The notes beneath the pieces are model-generated. The model ran no database searches. It was not told the origin of the DNA and worked only from the letters and a program-made list of their open reading frames with translations. From positions 1-50,807 of the forward strand of contig RKRR01000028.1 in assembly GCA_007571305.1 (NCBI GenBank): 50,807 bases of DNA, given 5' to 3'. The DNA comes from Candidatus Poribacteria bacterium. Its GTDB lineage: Bacteria > Poribacteria > WGA-4E > WGA-3G. Positions within the stretch are counted from its first letter, which is position 1, and the number at the start of each line of letters is the position of its first letter. Below, one piece after another: positions 1 to 9,006 of the stretch. The position numbers were made by a program, and so were the translations under genes.

Positions 1-241
1 CTCTTGATAAAGGAATTTAGGGGGTTATATCCCTAAAAATCGCCTCTTTTTGAGTGAATGTCCTGCTTTTTTGCTCGATTTGCGTCCGCTTTGGACCTCC
101 AATATTTTTTATCAAACTGGCGTTAATTACTGTCATTTGGGATACCTCCAATCAATATATCCTCACAAAACGAGCACTTCCAACATATTCGTCTTGCTGT
201 GGCGAAACCCCAGCTCTCTTTTGAAAAATGAAAAAAATAAC
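1..241. other. No gene recognised
   Basis: I see no supported gene in this stretch. The open frames across it have no recognisable motif, no ribosome-binding site and lie over AT-rich, low-complexity sequence. The useful signal is the promoter that follows at 242-270. Confidence 0.5.
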
Positions 242-270
242 TTGACAATTCCCCCTTTGGAGTGTATAAT
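242..270 (+). promoter_or_regulatory. Consensus sigma70-type promoter for tRNA-Ile
   Basis: A perfect -35 box TTGACA lies at 242-247 and a perfect -10 box TATAAT at 265-270, separated by exactly 17 bp. Transcription would start near 277, giving a leader of about 65 nt before the tRNA at 343. Both hexamers match the bacterial housekeeping consensus, as expected for a strongly expressed stable RNA. Confidence 0.85.
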
Positions 271-342
271 TAATACTATCTTTTAACAAAAGCATAAGTA
301 TTCTTTCATGAACGGCCGTTGTTTTGCCACGGCACTCCATAC

Positions 343-416
343 GGGCTTATAGCTCAGACGGTTAGAGCGCGCGCCTGATAAGCGCGAGGTCCCTGGTTCG
401 ATTCCAGGTAAGCCCA
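343..416 (+). tRNA. tRNA-Ile (anticodon GAT)
   Basis: This 74-nt gene folds into a complete cloverleaf. The acceptor stem GGGCTTA (343-349) pairs with TAAGCCC (409-415) and the discriminator is A416. The anticodon stem CGCGC/GCGCG (370-374/382-386) encloses the loop CTGATAA, putting anticodon GAT at 377-379. The T-arm is CCTGG-TTCGATT-CCAGG. GAT reads the isoleucine codons ATC and ATT. The CCA end is not encoded. There is no rRNA gene beside it, although tRNA-Ile(GAT) often sits in rRNA spacers; here it stands alone behind its own promoter. Confidence 0.97.
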
Positions 417-596
417 CTTTTTCTTACACCCCTGACTGACGACTGACCAATCTCCCGCGTATCCCTTCATAGACTCGCAGACGACTTCCGCCTTTTGACA
501 ATCCACCAGATTGCCTCTTACCCCTAAAAACGCTTTCCCAACAGTTATAGCTAAGTGTGGAGAGAAATTTAGTGAAGACATATCAGTAGATTCGGT

Positions 597-602
597 TATA
601 AT
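597..602 (+). promoter_or_regulatory. Possible -10 box upstream of ABC-2 permease
   Basis: TATAAT at 597-602 lies 110 bp before the permease start at 712. The best upstream partner, AAGACA at 575-580 with a 16-bp spacer, matches the -35 consensus at only four positions. I see no gene in the rest of 417-711; a short fragment of the intergenic palindrome family (CTGACTGACGACTG) occurs near 429. Confidence 0.3.
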
Positions 603-711
603 GTACCAATGCTACCGACCGAATACCTTTGTATCGGCGTTGTATGGCTTGATGCTGCGTCAGTTAAAATGCTTTGCATTCACATGAAAACAATTTATTG
701 GGAAAGACCTC

Positions 712-2238
712 ATGTTGGTAACACTTATCCGGAGAGAACTCCTCGACAATCTCATGACATTCCGATTTGCAGCAGCTGTTTTCATCACACTTTTGCTTGT
801 GGTCGTCAACACCGTTGTGCTCCTCAAGGACTACGAACAGCGCCTAACCGCTTACAATACGGCTACCCAGGAGAGTCACCAGAAATTACGTAAGGAAAAA
901 GTCTATTCCCGTTACGCGATGTACTTAACTGTCCATCGCCCCCCGAACCCGTTGAGTATCTTCAATTTGGGGTTAGATAAGCAGGTGGGTAACAAAATTG
1001 CTGTATACCACGCGTTCGTGCCAACAGTTTGGGATGCCATGAAGCACGGGGCGAATAATCCATTTCTCAACCTCTTCACTTCAATTGATATTGCGCTTGT
1101 TTTTCAGGGGGTACTGAGTCTGCTCGCCTTAGTTTTCGCTTATGATGCTCTTGCGGGTGAACGTGAACGAGGGACGTTACGCCTCGTGCTGACGCACCCA
1201 ATCCAGCGCGGATACATCCTATTTGCTAAGTACATCAGCGCGATGCTCTGCCTACTTGTCCCGTTACTGATAAGCCTTCTCCTATCTATCATTTTGCTGA
1301 CGACATCCACTTCCATTTCTTGGAACGTAGATGATTTTCTTCGCATCGGCGGGATTATCCTGACATCACTTCTCTATATATCGCTGTTCTACCTCATCGG
1401 CTTATGCATCTCCGCTATGACGCGTCGAACCAGCACCGCGCTCATGCTTTCCATGTTCGCCTGGGGATTCTTAGTGCTCGTATATCCAAACCTGATTCTG
1501 ACTGCGGTTGATATTGTCCCGCAACCCGAGACGCAAACCTCCGCTTATAATCAAATCAAACAGATGTGGGAAGAATTAGACAGAGAAAATAAGAAATTTC
1601 TCCGCAATGATACCGTCCTCGGTCCCCTCTCGCGTGACGGTGAAGCTTGGGGATTTCGCTTGAAAGGTAGTGAATATTCCTTCTTGAGGGATGAAGACGA
1701 ACCGTCAACCCTGCTCTATCTCTACCAAAGCGGATTCTACGCTGGAAAAATTAAGGCAGAATCTGAACCACACGTACCACACGTCCAAAATTATTACGGC
1801 TTCCACAATAGGGAGGTTGTCAGGACCGTCCAACGAACGTGGCTTGTCCGTAAACCGGCGTTAGAGGCTATCTACATCCAACCTGCGAAGTTTGGTGGAA
1901 TGTTGTTAAAGTTTTCACCTGTCGGGTTGTATGATGCAGCAACAGAAGCTTGGGCAGGCACCGACTTAGAGGGTATTCAAGACTTTTTCAGCACGGTTCG
2001 ACGTTACCGGCGCGCAGTTATTGATTATTTCTATGATAAAAAAATATTTGAATCGCGACAATGGTTCGCTGCTGACCAAGGCACAGCTGACTGGGACGCG
2101 CTCCCTCGGTTTTCCTTTCAGAGAAGTGGGGTAGACATAAATGCGAAGAGAGCGTTACCAGATTTATGCCTACTGTTAACGATTAACCTCATCCTATTCA
2201 CAATCATATTTCTTATTTTTATCAAGAGTGAAGTGTAA
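712..2238 (+). CDS. ABC-2 type transporter permease (508 aa)
   Basis: This is a membrane subunit of an ABC transporter of the ABC-2 class. An N-terminal membrane segment near residues 20-40 is followed by a long soluble loop, then a helix cluster from about residue 125. The hallmark GERERGTL-type motif (about residues 148-155, after a FAYDALA segment) is typical of ABC-2/NosY-like permeases. A second extracytoplasmic loop (about 270-480) precedes a final C-terminal helix. A GGAAAG ribosome-binding site lies at 701-706, supporting the ATG at 712. The next gene (2361-3785) has the same architecture, so the two probably form a heterodimer. No ATPase gene is adjacent; a candidate lies far away at 38699-39706. 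The substrate cannot be told. Confidence 0.8.
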   Translation: MLVTLIRRELLDNLMTFRFAAAVFITLLLVVVNTVVLLKDYEQRLTAYNTATQESHQKLRKEKVYSRYAMYLTVHRPPNPLSIFNLGLDKQVGNKIAVYHAFVPTVWDAMKHGANNPFLNLFTSIDIALVFQGVLSLLALVFAYDALAGERERGTLRLVLTHPIQRGYILFAKYISAMLCLLVPLLISLLLSIILLTTSTSISWNVDDFLRIGGIILTSLLYISLFYLIGLCISAMTRRTSTALMLSMFAWGFLVLVYPNLILTAVDIVPQPETQTSAYNQIKQMWEELDRENKKFLRNDTVLGPLSRDGEAWGFRLKGSEYSFLRDEDEPSTLLYLYQSGFYAGKIKAESEPHVPHVQNYYGFHNREVVRTVQRTWLVRKPALEAIYIQPAKFGGMLLKFSPVGLYDAATEAWAGTDLEGIQDFFSTVRRYRRAVIDYFYDKKIFESRQWFAADQGTADWDALPRFSFQRSGVDINAKRALPDLCLLLTINLILFTIIFLIFIKSEV

Positions 2239-2360
2239 AAAGGTTATCGGTGCGCGCATACAGGTCAGTAGGTTGAATTAACAGATACAACAGTTCGTGG
2301 AAAGAAAATGTTAGCCACTTTATTGAAACCTATCAAAACAGGAACATAATCTGATAACCG

Positions 2361-3785
2361 ATGTGGTATATTACAAAACGTGAAATCTACGATAATCTCA
2401 ATAGCCTCCGATTCGCCCTAACAACAGTGTTGTTGATAGCACTGATGGCAACCAATGCCGTTAAGCATCTCCGAGAGTATCCAAAACGGGTACAGAAGTA
2501 TCAGGACGCTGCCACCGAATCTTTGAATCGATTAACTGATCGCGCCGACGACAGCCTCTATAAGCTGGCACAATACGGACCGGGAGACTTCTACAAAAAG
2601 CCGTCTCCTCTTCATTTTTGCGCAAATGGAGGTGAACTCCTTTTACCAGATACGGTCGAAGTGCGCGAACCACCCGTGTTCGCCACCGATTCAGACGATA
2701 ACGTGCTACTCAAAGGGATCTGGAGTCTGTCCTACCCGGATGCTAATCTCCAGAATAAGGACGTTGGACCGAATGTTTCACAAGTGGATTGGGCATTCAT
2801 CATCGGTTATGTCTTGAGTTTGATAGCCATCTTGTTCACCTTTGATGCCTTCTCTGGTGAACGCGAGCGCGGCACACTCCGATTGATGTTAGCAAATTCA
2901 GTGCCGCGGCATACTGTCCTTATCGGAAAATTTTTAGGTGCCTTGCTCAGTCTTAGCATTCCGTTCGCACTCGCTGTGTTGGTGAACCTTTTATTGATTT
3001 CTACTGCAAATACTGTTCACCTGACTACAGAAGCGTGGGGACGCTTGGGGATCATTTTCTTGCTCGCGCTTCTGTACACAAGTCTGTTTCTGGCGTTAGG
3101 GCTGTTAATCTCCACGCGTGTGCAACGGAGCGCGGTGAGTCTGATGATGCTTCTTTTGATGTGGGTAACCTTCGTCGTTTTTATGCCCAGCACCTTCGCT
3201 TCGATTGCAAGTAGTTTCTCACCAGTCGTGTCCTTTGATGAATTTTGGAAGCAGCGTAACCCAGTTCGCGAGGACTTGTGGGATAAATACGAAGAGTGGC
3301 TCTGGTCCGAGAAATTGGACGACAGCACGTTGCGGGCGAAAAGCAAGTTTTACACCGAAAATGCTGAAAGAGACGAACGTAGGCATGAGGAACGATTAAA
3401 GTACTGGACTTCTCAGGTGCACCGAGCTCGCGCTATCACCAGCATCTCACCCGCCACACTTCTGCAGCACCTTATTGAAGCGTTTGCTGGAACCGGATTT
3501 GAGCGGCATTTGCAATTTGCAGGGAACGTACAACGTTATGCCCGACAATTCCGTGGATTCGTTGTTGACACCGATAGAGGGGACCCCGAAAGTCTCCATA
3601 TTATCGGTGTTCGTGAGGGTATGTCGCAAAAGTCTGTCAGTTCTAAAGCAGTTCCGAGGTTTGAAGATACGCTAAGTCTCAGTAAAGATTTCAATACAGT
3701 TGCGATGGAGTTGCTGTTATTAGCATTGTTCGTTGTAGTGCTGTTAGCGGCGGCATATCTCGCCTTTGTGCGCGTTGAGATTTGA
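2361..3785 (+). CDS. ABC-2 type transporter permease (474 aa)
   Basis: This is a paralogue-like partner of the preceding permease. It begins with the same MWYITKREIYDNLNSLRF-like N-terminus, has a first membrane helix near residues 18-32, a long loop, then a helix cluster from about residue 145 with the signature SGERERGTLRLML near 165-177. A periplasmic loop (about 285-440) and a terminal helix follow. The 122-bp spacer before it lacks a clear promoter, so co-transcription with the upstream permease is likely. The sequence shows a transporter half but not the cargo; export or lipid/antibiotic-type transport are both possible for this class. The start has no strong ribosome-binding site. Confidence 0.8.
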   Translation: MWYITKREIYDNLNSLRFALTTVLLIALMATNAVKHLREYPKRVQKYQDAATESLNRLTDRADDSLYKLAQYGPGDFYKKPSPLHFCANGGELLLPDTVEVREPPVFATDSDDNVLLKGIWSLSYPDANLQNKDVGPNVSQVDWAFIIGYVLSLIAILFTFDAFSGERERGTLRLMLANSVPRHTVLIGKFLGALLSLSIPFALAVLVNLLLISTANTVHLTTEAWGRLGIIFLLALLYTSLFLALGLLISTRVQRSAVSLMMLLLMWVTFVVFMPSTFASIASSFSPVVSFDEFWKQRNPVREDLWDKYEEWLWSEKLDDSTLRAKSKFYTENAERDERRHEERLKYWTSQVHRARAITSISPATLLQHLIEAFAGTGFERHLQFAGNVQRYARQFRGFVVDTDRGDPESLHIIGVREGMSQKSVSSKAVPRFEDTLSLSKDFNTVAMELLLLALFVVVLLAAAYLAFVRVEI

Positions 3786-3882
3786 GTCTACAAGGACGCT
3801 TCCTTTTCTTCACTTTCTGCTGGTGCAACAGAGAAACGATCAAGAAAAGCATTGGCACTCCCTTCTCACAGAGCCGATTATT

Positions 3883-4785
3883 CTATGGCAGGGGCTCACC
3901 TTCGTTAGCAGTCCGTTCCGCGTAAAGTTCCTGCAGCCGAGTTGTGATGGGTCTGATGCCTTCGTCCCCGATCTTCCTACCGTCAACTTCTAAGACCGGA
4001 CTCAGTTCCCCAACGGTGCCCGTCGTAAAGACTTCGTCCGCGGTGTACACTTCGGTCAACGAGACATTTCGTTCCGTCAGCGGGATACATGCCTCGCGAG
4101 CGATCCGAATGACCGTGCTTCGCGTAATCCCTGGTAGGCAGCTATCAGCGTGTGGGGTGAGGACCTCCCCACGTTTGATGAGAAAGATGTTTGTTGCGTT
4201 CGTCTCTGAAACGTATCCGAAGATGTCGAGCATGATCGCATCGTCCACGCCGGCGACATTTGCCTCAATCTTCGCAAGGATGTTGTTAATCAGGTTGTTG
4301 TGGTGAATCTTGGAGTCAACACACTGCGGCGGATTCCGCCGAATCGCTGAGGTGATTAAACGGATACCGCTCTTAGCATAGATAGGTGGTTTCCACTCTG
4401 CGAGCACAATTAAAGTGGTCCCATACTGATTGACGCGTGCATCCATGCTGGAGGTAACCTTTTTCCCACGGCTCAGCGTTAAGCGGATATGAACACCGTC
4501 CCGCATGCCGTTGGCGTGGAGCGTCTCAAAGATCGCGTTTTTGATTTCCTCACGTGTCGGAATACCTGCGAACGCCATAGCGTGAGCCGAGTCTATGAGT
4601 CGATCCAGATGTGGGTCCAGGGCAAAAATTTTCCCATTATAGACACGCAAACCTTCCCATACGCCGTCTCCGCCTTGAACAAGGCTGTCGAACACGGATA
4701 TCTTCGCCTCTTCACGGGGTAACAATTCACCGTTAACGTGGATTAATATGTCTTCATTTTTTGAATTAGGTAATTTAGGTTGCAT
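3883..4785 (-). CDS. ilvE: Class IV PLP aminotransferase, IlvE-like (300 aa)
   Basis: Fold-type IV aminotransferases interconvert amino and keto acids; the best fit is branched-chain amino-acid aminotransferase, which needs pyridoxal phosphate and acts in the cytosol. Visible hallmarks are GVWEGLRVYNG near residues 41-51, the presumed Schiff-base lysine K159 in a DSKIHHNNL context, SETNATNIF (193-201) holding the pyridine-N-contacting Glu194, the PGITR phosphate-cup segment (218-222) and FTTGTVGELSPV (253-264), which resembles the IlvE TGTAAEVTPV block. Length is close to the usual 300 residues. A GGAGGAG site lies 3-5 nt before the ATG. It follows hisF in the same direction with a 65-bp gap. 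D-amino-acid transaminase or aminodeoxychorismate lyase are alternatives within the family. Confidence 0.75.
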   Translation of the reverse strand: MQPKLPNSKNEDILIHVNGELLPREEAKISVFDSLVQGGDGVWEGLRVYNGKIFALDPHLDRLIDSAHAMAFAGIPTREEIKNAIFETLHANGMRDGVHIRLTLSRGKKVTSSMDARVNQYGTTLIVLAEWKPPIYAKSGIRLITSAIRRNPPQCVDSKIHHNNLINNILAKIEANVAGVDDAIMLDIFGYVSETNATNIFLIKRGEVLTPHADSCLPGITRSTVIRIAREACIPLTERNVSLTEVYTADEVFTTGTVGELSPVLEVDGRKIGDEGIRPITTRLQELYAERTANEGEPLP

Positions 4786-4850
4786 ATCTCCTCCATTTTA
4801 ATAGTTATCAGTTTGCCTTGCAGTGAGAAACTGACGACCGATAACCAATA

Positions 4851-5630
4851 CTACCATGTATCTCGGACGCTCACACCTTCATCTGCCAGATAGGTCTTGA
4901 TGTTCTCAATTGTAAATTCGCCGTAATGTGTGATAGAAGCGACAATCGCGGCATCGGCGTTGCTTTCGACAAAAACGTCCCGTAGATGCTGTGGATTCCC
5001 TGCACCCCCAGAGGCGATGACTGGCACCGGGACCAGATCCGCAATAGCACCCGTCAATTCGAGCTCGTATCCAGCTTTTGTGCCATCTGCATCGATGCTA
5101 TTGACGACGATTTCACCTGCCCCTAAGTCTATCCCACGTGCCGACCATTCCAAAGCATCCCAGCCGACCGGTTTTCTCCCACCGTCTATGTAAATTTCAT
5201 AGCCGCTTGGGATCTGTTCACTTTTTTGGACCCGCTTCACCTGCATACTCAATACCACGCATTGACTACCGAACGCCCGTGCACCTTCCGCGATGAGTTC
5301 AGGATTCCGCACAGCACCGGAGTCTATACTCACCTTCTCCGCACCTGCAAGTAGGACGCGGCGCATATCCTCAAGTGTCCGCAACCCACCGCCGACAGAA
5401 AACGGGATAAAAATTTCGGCGGCAACAGCGGAAACAACGTCAATCATAATATCGCGTCTTTCGTTGCTTGCCGTGATGTCGTAAAAGACAAGTTCATCGG
5501 CACCGCCTTCGTAGTAAAACCGAGCCATCTCGACTGGGTCGCCGACATCTACATTGCCTTGGAAAGCGATACCTTTAGTGACCTTTCCCGCGCGCACATC
5601 TAAACAGGGAATTATCCGTTTCGTTAACAA
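4851..5630 (-). CDS. hisF: HisF-type imidazole glycerol phosphate synthase cyclase (259 aa)
   Basis: HisF is the cyclase subunit that, with ammonia from HisH, converts PRFAR to imidazole glycerol phosphate and AICAR in histidine synthesis. The half-barrel hallmarks are intact: RIIPCLDV with Asp11, [13 protein letters not shown] (43-55), [11 protein letters not shown] (78-88), [19 protein letters not shown] and [13 protein letters not shown]. The odd point is residue 130: the family's second catalytic Asp (D130 in Thermotoga maritima HisF) falls in SMQVKRV and reads Gln. The start is TTG at 5628-5630, supported by GGAGG 5 nt upstream and by alignment to the family N-terminus. It begins 23 bp after murJ. 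No other his gene is in the window. Confidence 0.9.
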   Translation of the reverse strand: MLTKRIIPCLDVRAGKVTKGIAFQGNVDVGDPVEMARFYYEGGADELVFYDITASNERRDIMIDVVSAVAAEIFIPFSVGGGLRTLEDMRRVLLAGAEKVSIDSGAVRNPELIAEGARAFGSQCVVLSMQVKRVQKSEQIPSGYEIYIDGGRKPVGWDALEWSARGIDLGAGEIVVNSIDADGTKAGYELELTGAIADLVPVPVIASGGAGNPQHLRDVFVESNADAAIVASITHYGEFTIENIKTYLADEGVSVRDTW

Positions 5631-5653
5631 AGTGTCCTCCTGTGAGAAACCGA

Positions 5654-7297
5654 TTAATTTCCGAATCGTTGTTTGAATATATTCAGAATATCGTCAAATT
5701 CTGAAACCTTCAAAAGCTTATACATTGCCGCAAGTATCAATAGGCTCAATCCAATAGGGACAAACACCCCAATAATGCGCGGCATGATGCCTACCGTACC
5801 GAGCCAATCCTCCTCAATAATGCCGTTTGCCAGCCAGCAAATGACCCCCATCACCACTGAGGCAGTTAAGATTTTGAGCGTCAGTGGGACGAGTGATCGA
5901 AGTCCCAACCGTCCAACCTTACGGCGAAGCAGTAGCAGTAAGACGACACAGTTCAACGTTACGGTCAAGACAGTTGAAAATACCACAGCACGCGGGTCGA
6001 AATAAAGACTGCGATAGATAAACAGGTAATTGAGACAGATATTGAGCACGACAGCACAGATACTCACGATAACGGGTGCGCGAATATCTCTATAGGCGTA
6101 AAAACCATCTGTAACAATTTTTAGCGTCGAGAACCCGCACAAGCCGAACGCGTAGACGAACAGAAGCCCTGCTGTTCCGATTGTGTCTTCTTCGACAGTT
6201 ACACCCCATTCGTAAAGCAAACGGCAGATCGGTTCTGAGAGGACCATGAGTCCCATTCCCGCGGGAATTGTCAGGGCAAGCATTAAACGGAGTGCGTAAG
6301 AAAGTGCGTTGCGAAAATTCTCTGTCTCTCCTGCTGCCACGAGTCTGGCAAGCTGTGGCAGTGCCACTGTTGAAATTGCAACGCCGAATATTCCAATCGG
6401 AAGATGCATCACACGATAGGCTCTACTTATCCATGTCAACCACCCGGAATCTGAGGTAATAAAAAATGTGTTCGTAAGTAGATTTACCTGCACCGCCGCT
6501 ACCCCTAACACAGCGGGGCCTATGAGATGAGCAACCTGAAGGACTCTCGGATCTCGCAGACTCAGCAGTGGACGGTACCGAAACCCGACGCGATACATAG
6601 AGGGCACCTGAATTAAGAATTGGGCAAGGCCCCCGACAATTACACCTATAGCCATACCCGTTATCGGATGAATGCCTACCAATGGACATAGATAGTAGCC
6701 GCCTATCCCGATCGCAAGAGAACTCACATTAAAGAAAGCAGATGCACACGCAGGGATACCAAATTTGCCCTTGCTGTTCAGTAATCCCATGGCAGTTGCC
6801 GCAAATGACACAAAGAGTAGGTACGGGAACATCAATTGTGTGAGATAAACTGCCAGTTCAATCTTATTGTCAAATCCGAAATGTTTGATGGTGTCTAAAT
6901 TTCTATCAAAGTTGTCTCGTGCCAGCACATCGACAATCATCGGGGCGAAGACGATACCGAGTGCTATGATACCCATTAAAACGAGGAATGTTAGATTAAA
7001 GATGCGGTTCGTAAGATTCCAGGCCGCTTCTTCGCCGTCTTCAGCCTCTGTTGCGAGGAATGTCGTAATAAATGCCTTGCTCAAGATGCCTTCACCGAAC
7101 ATATCGCGTAGAAAGTTCGGTATACGGAAGGCAAGGTAAAAAGGGTCCGCGCTGGTCTTTGAAGGGAAGTAGTAACCTATCGCGGTTTCGCGGGCGAGCC
7201 CCAATATCCGAGATACCATCACAGCAATGCTGACAATTCCCGCTGCACGGGCGACGTTCCGATTCTGTTGCTCTGTGGGGTTCGTTTCGTTTTCCAT
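5654..7297 (-). CDS. murJ: Lipid II flippase MurJ / MviN (547 aa)
   Basis: MurJ moves the lipid-linked peptidoglycan precursor across the inner membrane. The protein has about 14 predicted hydrophobic helices and the family's characteristic N-terminal block: SRILGLARE (about 30-38) and [18 protein letters not shown] (about 61-78), followed by FP-YLLFVS near 155-165 and the later LPQLARL segment. The length of 547 is usual for MurJ (roughly 510-550). It heads a likely operon murJ-hisF-aminotransferase. There is no clear ribosome-binding site before the ATG at 7295-7297. It faces the divergent DUF2203 gene across a 159-bp spacer that carries a fragment of the intergenic palindrome family. Confidence 0.93.
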   Translation of the reverse strand: MENETNPTEQQNRNVARAAGIVSIAVMVSRILGLARETAIGYYFPSKTSADPFYLAFRIPNFLRDMFGEGILSKAFITTFLATEAEDGEEAAWNLTNRIFNLTFLVLMGIIALGIVFAPMIVDVLARDNFDRNLDTIKHFGFDNKIELAVYLTQLMFPYLLFVSFAATAMGLLNSKGKFGIPACASAFFNVSSLAIGIGGYYLCPLVGIHPITGMAIGVIVGGLAQFLIQVPSMYRVGFRYRPLLSLRDPRVLQVAHLIGPAVLGVAAVQVNLLTNTFFITSDSGWLTWISRAYRVMHLPIGIFGVAISTVALPQLARLVAAGETENFRNALSYALRLMLALTIPAGMGLMVLSEPICRLLYEWGVTVEEDTIGTAGLLFVYAFGLCGFSTLKIVTDGFYAYRDIRAPVIVSICAVVLNICLNYLFIYRSLYFDPRAVVFSTVLTVTLNCVVLLLLLRRKVGRLGLRSLVPLTLKILTASVVMGVICWLANGIIEEDWLGTVGIMPRIIGVFVPIGLSLLILAAMYKLLKVSEFDDILNIFKQRFGN

Positions 7298-7368
7298 TTA
7301 TATGGGTTATCAGAAGGAAGCGTCTTTAAACGAAAACCTCTTAACCGAAGACTGAAAGCCACTTCTCC

Positions 7369-7397
7369 TTGACATCCCTTCCATTTCAGTGTAAATT
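7369..7397 (+). promoter_or_regulatory. Promoter for DUF2203 gene
   Basis: TTGACA at 7369-7374 and TAAATT at 7392-7397 are spaced by 17 bp, so the -35 is perfect and the -10 matches at four of six. It lies 60 bp ahead of the start codon at 7457, leaving a leader of about 50 nt with an AAGGAG ribosome-binding site at 7443-7448. Confidence 0.6.
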
Positions 7398-7456
7398 TTG
7401 CAGTACCAGCATAAATTTAATACACATTCTCGCTATGGACATAAGGAGACGAAAAG

Positions 7457-7837
7457 ATGCAGGAGAAGCGATATTTTACGCTTGAAGAAGCAAATCAATG
7501 CATCCCCAAATTAGTTGATGAAATTTCACTGTTAAGAGCAATAAGAGCGCAACTTGCAGGGCTCCACGCAGAAATTACACCACTCTTAGAGGTGGTCTCC
7601 TCCAACGGCGGCAGTAAGCATACAGCCGCCCTGCTCGACGCAACGAAACGGTTTCAGGAAATTCTGGATCGGATTGAGGCGCGCGGGTGTCATCTGAAAG
7701 GACTCGACCCAGGATTGGTGGATTTCCCACACCTCCGCAACGGCAAAGAAGTTTATCTCTGTTGGCGGATGGGTGAAAAGAAGATCCGCTACTGGCATGG
7801 AATTGAGGACGGCTTTGAAGGACGACAGCCGCTATAG
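7457..7837 (+). CDS. DUF2203 family protein (126 aa)
   Basis: A small soluble protein of the uncharacterised DUF2203 family. Family features seen are the FTLEEANQCIPKL opening (7-19), a central helical stretch (about 20-80), and the well-conserved C-terminal block with LDPGLVDFPH, VYLCWRMGEKKIRYWH and GFEGRQPL at the very end. The full length matches the family. The function is not known; the helical N-terminus followed by an aromatic-rich tail is all that can be said. It has its own promoter and ribosome-binding site and stands alone between the murJ and thiD groups. Confidence 0.85.
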   Translation: MQEKRYFTLEEANQCIPKLVDEISLLRAIRAQLAGLHAEITPLLEVVSSNGGSKHTAALLDATKRFQEILDRIEARGCHLKGLDPGLVDFPHLRNGKEVYLCWRMGEKKIRYWHGIEDGFEGRQPL

Positions 7838-7874
7838 TCCGCGCATTCGTGCCTTGAGTCTCTTCTTAACACCT

Positions 7875-7998
7875 ACAGGATTTACGCTTGCTGCTCCTTT
7901 GTAGTATAACCTGTTAGGTTGTGCCACAGGAACATCTGTGTTTTTTTGGGTTTCTCCCCGTCGCAAAGCGTCAGATGGTCAAAATTGCGTAAGTCCTG
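7875..7998. repeat. Palindromic mini-element, family C (core copy 1)
   Basis: The ends CAGGATTTACGC (7875-7886) and GCGTAAGTCCTG (7987-7998) are inverted repeats with one mismatch, giving a 124-bp element in the gap between the DUF2203 and thiD genes. Inside, at 7901-7926, is the hairpin core built on AACCT-GTT-AGGTT that recurs at least six more times in the window inside elements with different ends. A matching single end, AGGACTTACGC, occurs at 50711-50721. Confidence 0.7.
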
Positions 7999-8057
7999 AC
8001 CTACATAGGCTCCTACCCGAAACAACGTGGAGGGATTTTTAGCCCAAGATCCCATAA

Positions 8058-8840
8058 TTAAAAACGAAAGAAATGGTTCGTTGGACCGTGTCCGTGCCCG
8101 ATGTCCAAAGCGTGCTGGATGGCACCGGTGATATACGCCTTTGCCGTGCGAATAGCGTCGATCAAATCTTTCCCATGTGCAAGTTGTGTCGCGATTGCTG
8201 CCGAGTAAGTGCAACCTGTACCGTGCGTGTTTTCTGTCTCAACCCGTTCCGCCTCGAAAAAAGTCCATTGCCCATTACAGTACAGCACATCGGTTGCCTT
8301 GCTTCCAATAAGATGTCCGCCTTTGACCAGGACTGCGTGAGAGCCGAGTTTCGAGATCACTTTTGCGGCACTTTTCGCATCGTCTGTGTTTCGGATATCC
8401 TGCTGTGCGAGGAGTTCTGCCTCGTAGACGTTGGGTGTAATCACTGTCGCAAGCGGAATCAACACTGTTTTGAGACTGCCAACCGCTTCCTCTTTTAACA
8501 GTGGGAATTTGCTTTTAGAGATCATCACTGGGTCTACAACAACGGATGGCGGTGTATGTTCCCTCAATTTTTCCGCAACCGCTTCAACAATCGCTGGCGA
8601 GGAAAGCATCCCCGTTTTGACGCTGGCGACCTCAAAATCTGTGAAAACGGCATCTAACTGAGCTTCAATCAACGGAATAGGCAAGTCAAAAGCGTCTGTA
8701 ACCGCGACCGTGTTCTGCGCTGTAACGGAAGTAATCGCTGACATAGCGAACCCACCATTAGCCGAGATCGCTTTGATGTCCGCCTGTATGCCTGCCCCCC
8801 CACCTGAATCTGAACCTGCAATCGTTAAAATCTGTTTCAT
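8058..8840 (-). CDS. thiD: Hydroxymethylpyrimidine / phosphomethylpyrimidine kinase (260 aa)
   Basis: ThiD phosphorylates HMP and HMP-phosphate to HMP-pyrophosphate, the pyrimidine half of thiamine. The ribokinase-fold marks are clear: LTIAGSDSGGGAGIQADIK at residues 5-23 (substrate site), TAQNT (40-44), VVDPVM (101-106), and the anion-hole block THGTGCTYSAAIA (205-217) with Cys210, the residue typical of true ThiD. Length is normal. It is the last gene of a probable rsmB - thiE/tenI - thiD transcription unit, 166 bp after the thiE/tenI gene. The leader motif related to CCGCAAGGTAAAATTAAAAA lies directly before its ATG, with AAGG 12 nt from the start. Confidence 0.93.
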   Translation of the reverse strand: MKQILTIAGSDSGGGAGIQADIKAISANGGFAMSAITSVTAQNTVAVTDAFDLPIPLIEAQLDAVFTDFEVASVKTGMLSSPAIVEAVAEKLREHTPPSVVVDPVMISKSKFPLLKEEAVGSLKTVLIPLATVITPNVYEAELLAQQDIRNTDDAKSAAKVISKLGSHAVLVKGGHLIGSKATDVLYCNGQWTFFEAERVETENTHGTGCTYSAAIATQLAHGKDLIDAIRTAKAYITGAIQHALDIGHGHGPTNHFFRF

Positions 8841-9006
8841 TCTTTTAATTTACCTTGCCGTTAAATGACATGGATTTATATGTTCCTCGCAGTTCTTATA
8901 TCCGCGCTCCATTTCATTGTGTCCCCGGTTTTTGTGCTATGATACTGATTTTTTAATTTTATCTTGCAGTGAAACGGTGTCAGTTTGAATCTTGGTCTGC
9001 AGAAAC

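Noticed and set aside
50..286. 78-aa frame at the window start
   Set aside because: No SD or motif and it runs through the tRNA promoter.
354..581. 75-aa minus-strand frame across the tRNA
   Set aside because: Its C-terminal end is simply the antisense of tRNA-Ile; this is a common false call and has no start signal.
8073..8498. 141-aa plus-strand frame over thiD
   Set aside because: Cys-rich antisense shadow of thiD.
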